Positions 34,912 through 38,092 of a stretch of DNA of 38,092 nucleotides are shown here, piece after piece. The notes below the pieces were generated by a model, which saw nothing but the letters and a program-made list of their open reading frames with translations, was not told the origin of the DNA and did not search any database. This stretch comes from an uncultured Planctomycetales bacterium. Lineage in GTDB: Bacteria; Planctomycetota; Planctomycetia; Pirellulales; Thermoguttaceae. The translations under genes and the position numbers were made by a program. The stretch lies in contig CALARR010000221.1 of NCBI GenBank assembly GCA_937889015.1, forward strand, positions 1 to 38,092, written 5' to 3'. How positions within the stretch are numbered: the stretch's first letter is position 1; every line of letters starts with the position of its first letter.

Positions 34912-37830
34912 TCACGGCGCCGGCTGCAACGTCACCGGGCCGAGCAGGCCCGAATCCAGTAGCGGCGAATCGGCGTCGTAGAAGTGCCAGGTGGCGAAGG
35001 TGACACGCTGTCGCTGCCGGGTCAACTCCGCGTTGCCCAGCCAGGCCGGCAGTTCGGCCAGCCGGCCGATGGTGAACTTCGAGCCGCTGAACTCATAGCG
35101 CGCGTCCGGCGGCAGTCGCTCGTCGCCGATGAGCCGGTTGACCCAGCGGTTGGCCACGGCGACTTCCAGCGTATTGACCCCCTCACGCAGCAGTTCGGTC
35201 ACGTCCAATTCGAAGGGCGCCGTCCACGCCACGCCGGCACTGCGGCCGTTCAACTTCACCTCGGCCAGGTCGCACACGGTACCGAGCCGCAAGATACGCC
35301 GCACCTCGGCGGCGACGGCAGGCGCTGTGAATCGCGTTGTGTAGGTCGCGATGCCCGAGTAGAATCGCACGCCGGGATCTGAATGCTGCGTCCACGACAC
35401 GAGCTGCTCCAGGGTGATTTCTGGCGGCGCGCCGCGGCCCGGCTGGAAAGACACTTGCCACGGGCCGTCGATTGCGACGGGTGCCGGAATCGTGGTCAGC
35501 GGCCGTTTCGGCGCGTGTGGTTTCCAATCCGCGGGCAAGGCCTGACGAAAGACGACGAAAATCGAGCCGGCGACATCCAATGACAGTGGCACGCTCACGC
35601 CGTCGGCGTCGGCCTGGAAATCGGCCACCGGTGTGATCCGGCCAGCGACCGGGTCCCAGAACTCCGGCAGGCGACGGCTGGCGCGAAACTGCGCCTGGAA
35701 CGTGACCGGCTGGCCACTCTGATTCGAGAGGAAGTACAGTTCGCCCTCAGCGGCCGTCCGGTGGATGAAGCGTACGTCCGCATGGCTGCCCTGCCCGGTC
35801 AACGCCACATCCGGCCGAAGCTGAATCGCGTCCAGTGCGCGCTGCAGCGGTTCGCGCGGTTTCAGGCCTTCGCTGATCTCGGCGACCAGACCGCGCCACT
35901 GCGGCAGTTGGTTGCGTAGCTCCATGAGTCCGGCCGGCGCGGTCGGCATCTGGCCGACGATGGCCGCGCCTTGCGCGAGAAAGGTCTTCAGACGCCGTAG
36001 CGTGGCGATGTCGGCGACCCATTTGTCGGGCAGCACCAACAGCCGATAGGCGGGGCCGTGCGGCGAGCGGAACGCGCCGTCGCGCCACGCTAGCCGAGCC
36101 AGATGACGCGGATAGCAGACGTCCAGATCGTAGCCAGCCGGGACTTCGAGCGCTTTCTGGGGCGCCAGATAGCCGCTCTCTCCATCGGTGAGCAGCAGGA
36201 TGTCCGCAACGGCGTGCCCTTGCTGCAGCAGGAACTGGCAGCGCGCCAGGTGATCGATCCAGGCGCCGGCGAAGGGCCACCAGGTGTTGAGCCGGCCGAA
36301 GTGCGTGCCGTAGCGGCCCAGCGTGAAGCCCGGCGCGACGTCGCTATAGGGTTGATGGGCGTAGGTGTGGAAGATGAAGCGGTTGATGCCCGAAGCAAAG
36401 GCGCAGTCGCCCACGGCCTTCATGCTGGCCGGCGTGGCGAGCCAGCGGCCGTCCTCGGGCTTGGCAGTGAAGGCCTCGGCGCCGACGACGCGCCGCCCGA
36501 GGAGGTGGGCGACGGAGGCGATCTGTTTCATGTTCGAGAAGCGCGGCCGGGCGTCGGGCATCCAGAACTCGTTCATGGGCACATCCGTGAACTCGTTGCA
36601 GACAAATGGATTCAGCGGTCCGCCCTGCGCCTCGGCATAGACCTTTAGCCCGTGCGCGTGGGCCAGTCGCTGCATGGTGCCGAAGTACTTTTCCGCCAGG
36701 GTCTCGCTGACGACGTTGCGCAAGTCGCGGAGAAAGGCTTCCGACTCCTCCCGTGATCCGACCGCACGTCCCGTCAGCACGGGCAGCCAGGGGACCAGGT
36801 CGTAGCCCACTCGTTGCTGAAACAACTGCGGCAGGCGGTCGGTCCAGTTCTGGTAGCCGCCTTCGAAACTGTCGAACAGGACGGCGCGCAGACTGCGGCC
36901 GGCCAAGGGCCCTGCCTCGCGGATGATGCGGCCCAGGCTCTGCTCGAATTGGAAGGCGACCGAGTGCGCGTCCAGTTTGTCGCATTCCAGGCCGTGGCCC
37001 TCCGGCTGCGCCGGATGGTTCATGCTGCCGGTCACGGTGAAGCCGAATCGCAAGACAGTCCAGCGTCCGGCGGGCAGTTCGTGCGTCAAGAGTCCTTCGT
37101 CGCTGACGGATCCGGTCAGCGTCAAGACGCGGTCTGGCGCCACGATCGTCGCCGCATCGAGTTTCACCGGCGCAACGCCCTTGAGCGCGGGCTCGAAGGC
37201 GACGGTCGGTTTCGAGCCGGCGGGGATCGCCAGCACCGCCACATCGCGATAGAAGTCGAGCTTGGCACGCGGCTGGGGCAGTGCGACCTTCACGCTTCGG
37301 CCGCCCTCGACCTCGGTTTCGCTCCAGACGTAGCGCTTCATCGCGCGCTCGGGCGTGATCCATGGCCCGCCGCTGCCCGACCAGCCCGGAGAGTTCATCA
37401 GGTGGATTTCCAGGCCGAGTTCGTCGGCGGTACGGATGGCATACTGGACGTGTTCGTGCCAGAGATCGGAGCCATAGCGCACCGGTCCGGCCGGCAGATA
37501 GATGCTGACGTCGAGCATCTGGGCCCCGGCGATGCCGACGCGCTGCATGTCTTCAAGATCGGCGCGGAGGCCCTGCTTGGTGACGCTGCCGTTGATCCAA
37601 TGCCACCAGGTCAGTGGCCGCGCCTCAGCCGGTGGCGAGCCCCTGAACCGTGCCACCCATCCGGCCGTGTCCGCCGCGTGCAAGCAGGCGCGCGGAGTCA
37701 GCAGGAAGGCGGCGAGGGCGATAAGAACTGGTCCCAAGACCGCCCGGCAGTTCAGACGTGCGGGGTTGCACGATCTGGCCTGGACGGTGTGGGGATGGGT
37801 TCTAAAGGCGTGGTATGATATTCGGTTCAT
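34912..37830 (-). CDS. GH106 alpha-L-rhamnosidase-like exported enzyme
   Basis: 972 residues. A basic N-region precedes a signal core (AVLGPVLIALAAFLL). The catalytic part matches GH106: PLTWWHWINGSVTKQGLRADL, MQRVGIAGAQMLDV, LGLEIHLMNSPGWSGSGGPW, DSFEGGYQNWTDRLPQLF and RRVVGAEAFTA. The C-terminus (about 810-960) is a GH2-like sugar-binding beta-sandwich (LAEVKLNGRSAGVAW, NTLEVAVANRWVN). GH106 enzymes hydrolyse terminal alpha-L-rhamnose from pectin- or ulvan-type glycans, which fits the sulfatase, BNR_4 and GH28 genes nearby, though it stands alone on the minus strand. ATG 37830 (GGAAG 8 bases upstream) is chosen; ATG 37866 has no ribosome site. Dispersed repeat copy 4 overlaps codons 9-35, so the leader appears to be built partly from repeat DNA. 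Confidence 0.9.
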   Translation of the reverse strand: MNRISYHAFRTHPHTVQARSCNPARLNCRAVLGPVLIALAAFLLTPRACLHAADTAGWVARFRGSPPAEARPLTWWHWINGSVTKQGLRADLEDMQRVGIAGAQMLDVSIYLPAGPVRYGSDLWHEHVQYAIRTADELGLEIHLMNSPGWSGSGGPWITPERAMKRYVWSETEVEGGRSVKVALPQPRAKLDFYRDVAVLAIPAGSKPTVAFEPALKGVAPVKLDAATIVAPDRVLTLTGSVSDEGLLTHELPAGRWTVLRFGFTVTGSMNHPAQPEGHGLECDKLDAHSVAFQFEQSLGRIIREAGPLAGRSLRAVLFDSFEGGYQNWTDRLPQLFQQRVGYDLVPWLPVLTGRAVGSREESEAFLRDLRNVVSETLAEKYFGTMQRLAHAHGLKVYAEAQGGPLNPFVCNEFTDVPMNEFWMPDARPRFSNMKQIASVAHLLGRRVVGAEAFTAKPEDGRWLATPASMKAVGDCAFASGINRFIFHTYAHQPYSDVAPGFTLGRYGTHFGRLNTWWPFAGAWIDHLARCQFLLQQGHAVADILLLTDGESGYLAPQKALEVPAGYDLDVCYPRHLARLAWRDGAFRSPHGPAYRLLVLPDKWVADIATLRRLKTFLAQGAAIVGQMPTAPAGLMELRNQLPQWRGLVAEISEGLKPREPLQRALDAIQLRPDVALTGQGSHADVRFIHRTAAEGELYFLSNQSGQPVTFQAQFRASRRLPEFWDPVAGRITPVADFQADADGVSVPLSLDVAGSIFVVFRQALPADWKPHAPKRPLTTIPAPVAIDGPWQVSFQPGRGAPPEITLEQLVSWTQHSDPGVRFYSGIATYTTRFTAPAVAAEVRRILRLGTVCDLAEVKLNGRSAGVAWTAPFELDVTELLREGVNTLEVAVANRWVNRLIGDERLPPDARYEFSGSKFTIGRLAELPAWLGNAELTRQRQRVTFATWHFYDADSPLLDSGLLGPVTLQPAP
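37726..37806. repeat. 81-bp dispersed repeat, copy 4 (diverged, inside a coding region)
   Basis: Contains CTGGTCCCAAGACCGCC near its left end and GGGGATGGGTTCTAAA at its right end. Over the first 43 bases from GGTCCCAA it matches copy 1 at 32 positions without gaps (hand count), and the right end also aligns with gaps. It covers codons 9-35 of the GH106 gene on the minus strand. Confidence 0.6.
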
Positions 37831-37944
37831 CAGGGGATCTTCCGGCGTACGGGAAGGGGCAAGCATGCAGACATGGGCGAGTTACCTGGCCCCATTATAG
37901 TCATGGGACGAGCGGCGACCATGTGTGGCGTTGGGGCTTCAGAC

Positions 37945-37976
37945 GTAGGGCGTCGCCGAGCGGAGCGCGGCACGCC
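37945..37976 (+). repeat. 32-bp dispersed repeat, copy 2
   Basis: Begins GTAGGGCGTCGCCGAGCGGA and ends GGCACGCC; same orientation as the copy at 29611-29642. It lies upstream of the GH106 gene in gene-free DNA. Confidence 0.7.
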
Positions 37977-38013
37977 AGATCATGTGCGCAGCCACGGAGC
38001 GGTACGCCCTGGT

Positions 38014-38061
38014 ACAGCGGAAAACGGAGAGCCAAGGATCGTGCCCCCTTGGCCCCGCTGT
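38014..38061. terminator. Nested hairpin near the window edge
   Basis: Outer arms ACAGCGG (38014-38020) and CCGCTGT (38055-38061) enclose inner arms GCCAAGG (38031-38037) and CCTTGGC (38047-38053). It is a two-tier stem that could be a terminator, a structured RNA part or a repeat; the flank is cut by the window end. Confidence 0.35.
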
Positions 38062-38092
38062 GCCTCGCAACGGAGTGTTATGCTGAAGCATA

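Overview
The window looks like a planctomycete chromosome fragment (phylum Planctomycetota, probably Pirellulales-like and at least partly anaerobic). Supporting signs are high GC, a PEP-CTERM autotransporter-repeat protein, DUF1573, a giant CxxCH/HEAT protein of the hydrazine-synthase-alpha-like type, Tat-exported Gfo/Idh/MocA and ceramidase-like enzymes, formylglycine sulfatase, GH28 and GH106 enzymes, TDAGL-type leucine-rich repeats and an [FeFe]-hydrogenase. The lineage is inferred from gene content; no rRNA or tRNA is present to confirm it.

Layout. 1-4154: the 3' part of a secreted adhesin-like PEP-CTERM protein, then an orphan PAS histidine kinase behind a good sigma70-like promoter. 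4230-9091: a 1332-residue exported CxxCH/beta-propeller/HEAT protein divergent from an IclR regulator, with a small palindrome in the shared promoter region. 9139-13737: two neutral-ceramidase-like Tat proteins flanking a DUF1573 protein. 13834-19553: a hydrogenase operon with an upstream 26-bp palindrome: a HydC/NuoE subunit, a HydB/NuoF subunit fused to a complete GltD/NfnB-type flavoprotein, and a modular HydA. 19632-23709, minus strand: GH28, MutY and a Gfo/Idh/MocA protein. 24125-29263, plus strand: an LRR lipoprotein, a decayed ATPase-like gene, a BNR_4 propeller protein and a sulfatase. 30099-34539: a block that looks more AT-rich than its surroundings and is probably accessory: HSDR_N-RAMA nuclease, YegI-like kinase with a membrane segment and TPRs, and a PD-(D/E)XK nuclease. 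34912-37830, minus strand: a GH106 rhamnosidase.

How the genes fit together. The hydrogenase operon should link H2 to NAD(H), ferredoxin and, through the fused GltD-like module, probably NADP(H). The polysaccharide genes (BNR_4, sulfatase, GH28, GH106, Gfo/Idh) suit breakdown of sulfated or pectin/rhamnose-rich glycans. The 30-34.5 kb cassette is a candidate defence island.

Between genes there is an 80-81 bp dispersed repeat in four copies (10461, 19555, 22208, 37726); the fourth lies inside the predicted signal-peptide region of the GH106 gene. There are also a 32-bp dispersed repeat (two copies) and a G-rich heptamer array between the hydB and hydA genes. No tRNA, rRNA, CRISPR array or intact insertion sequence was seen.
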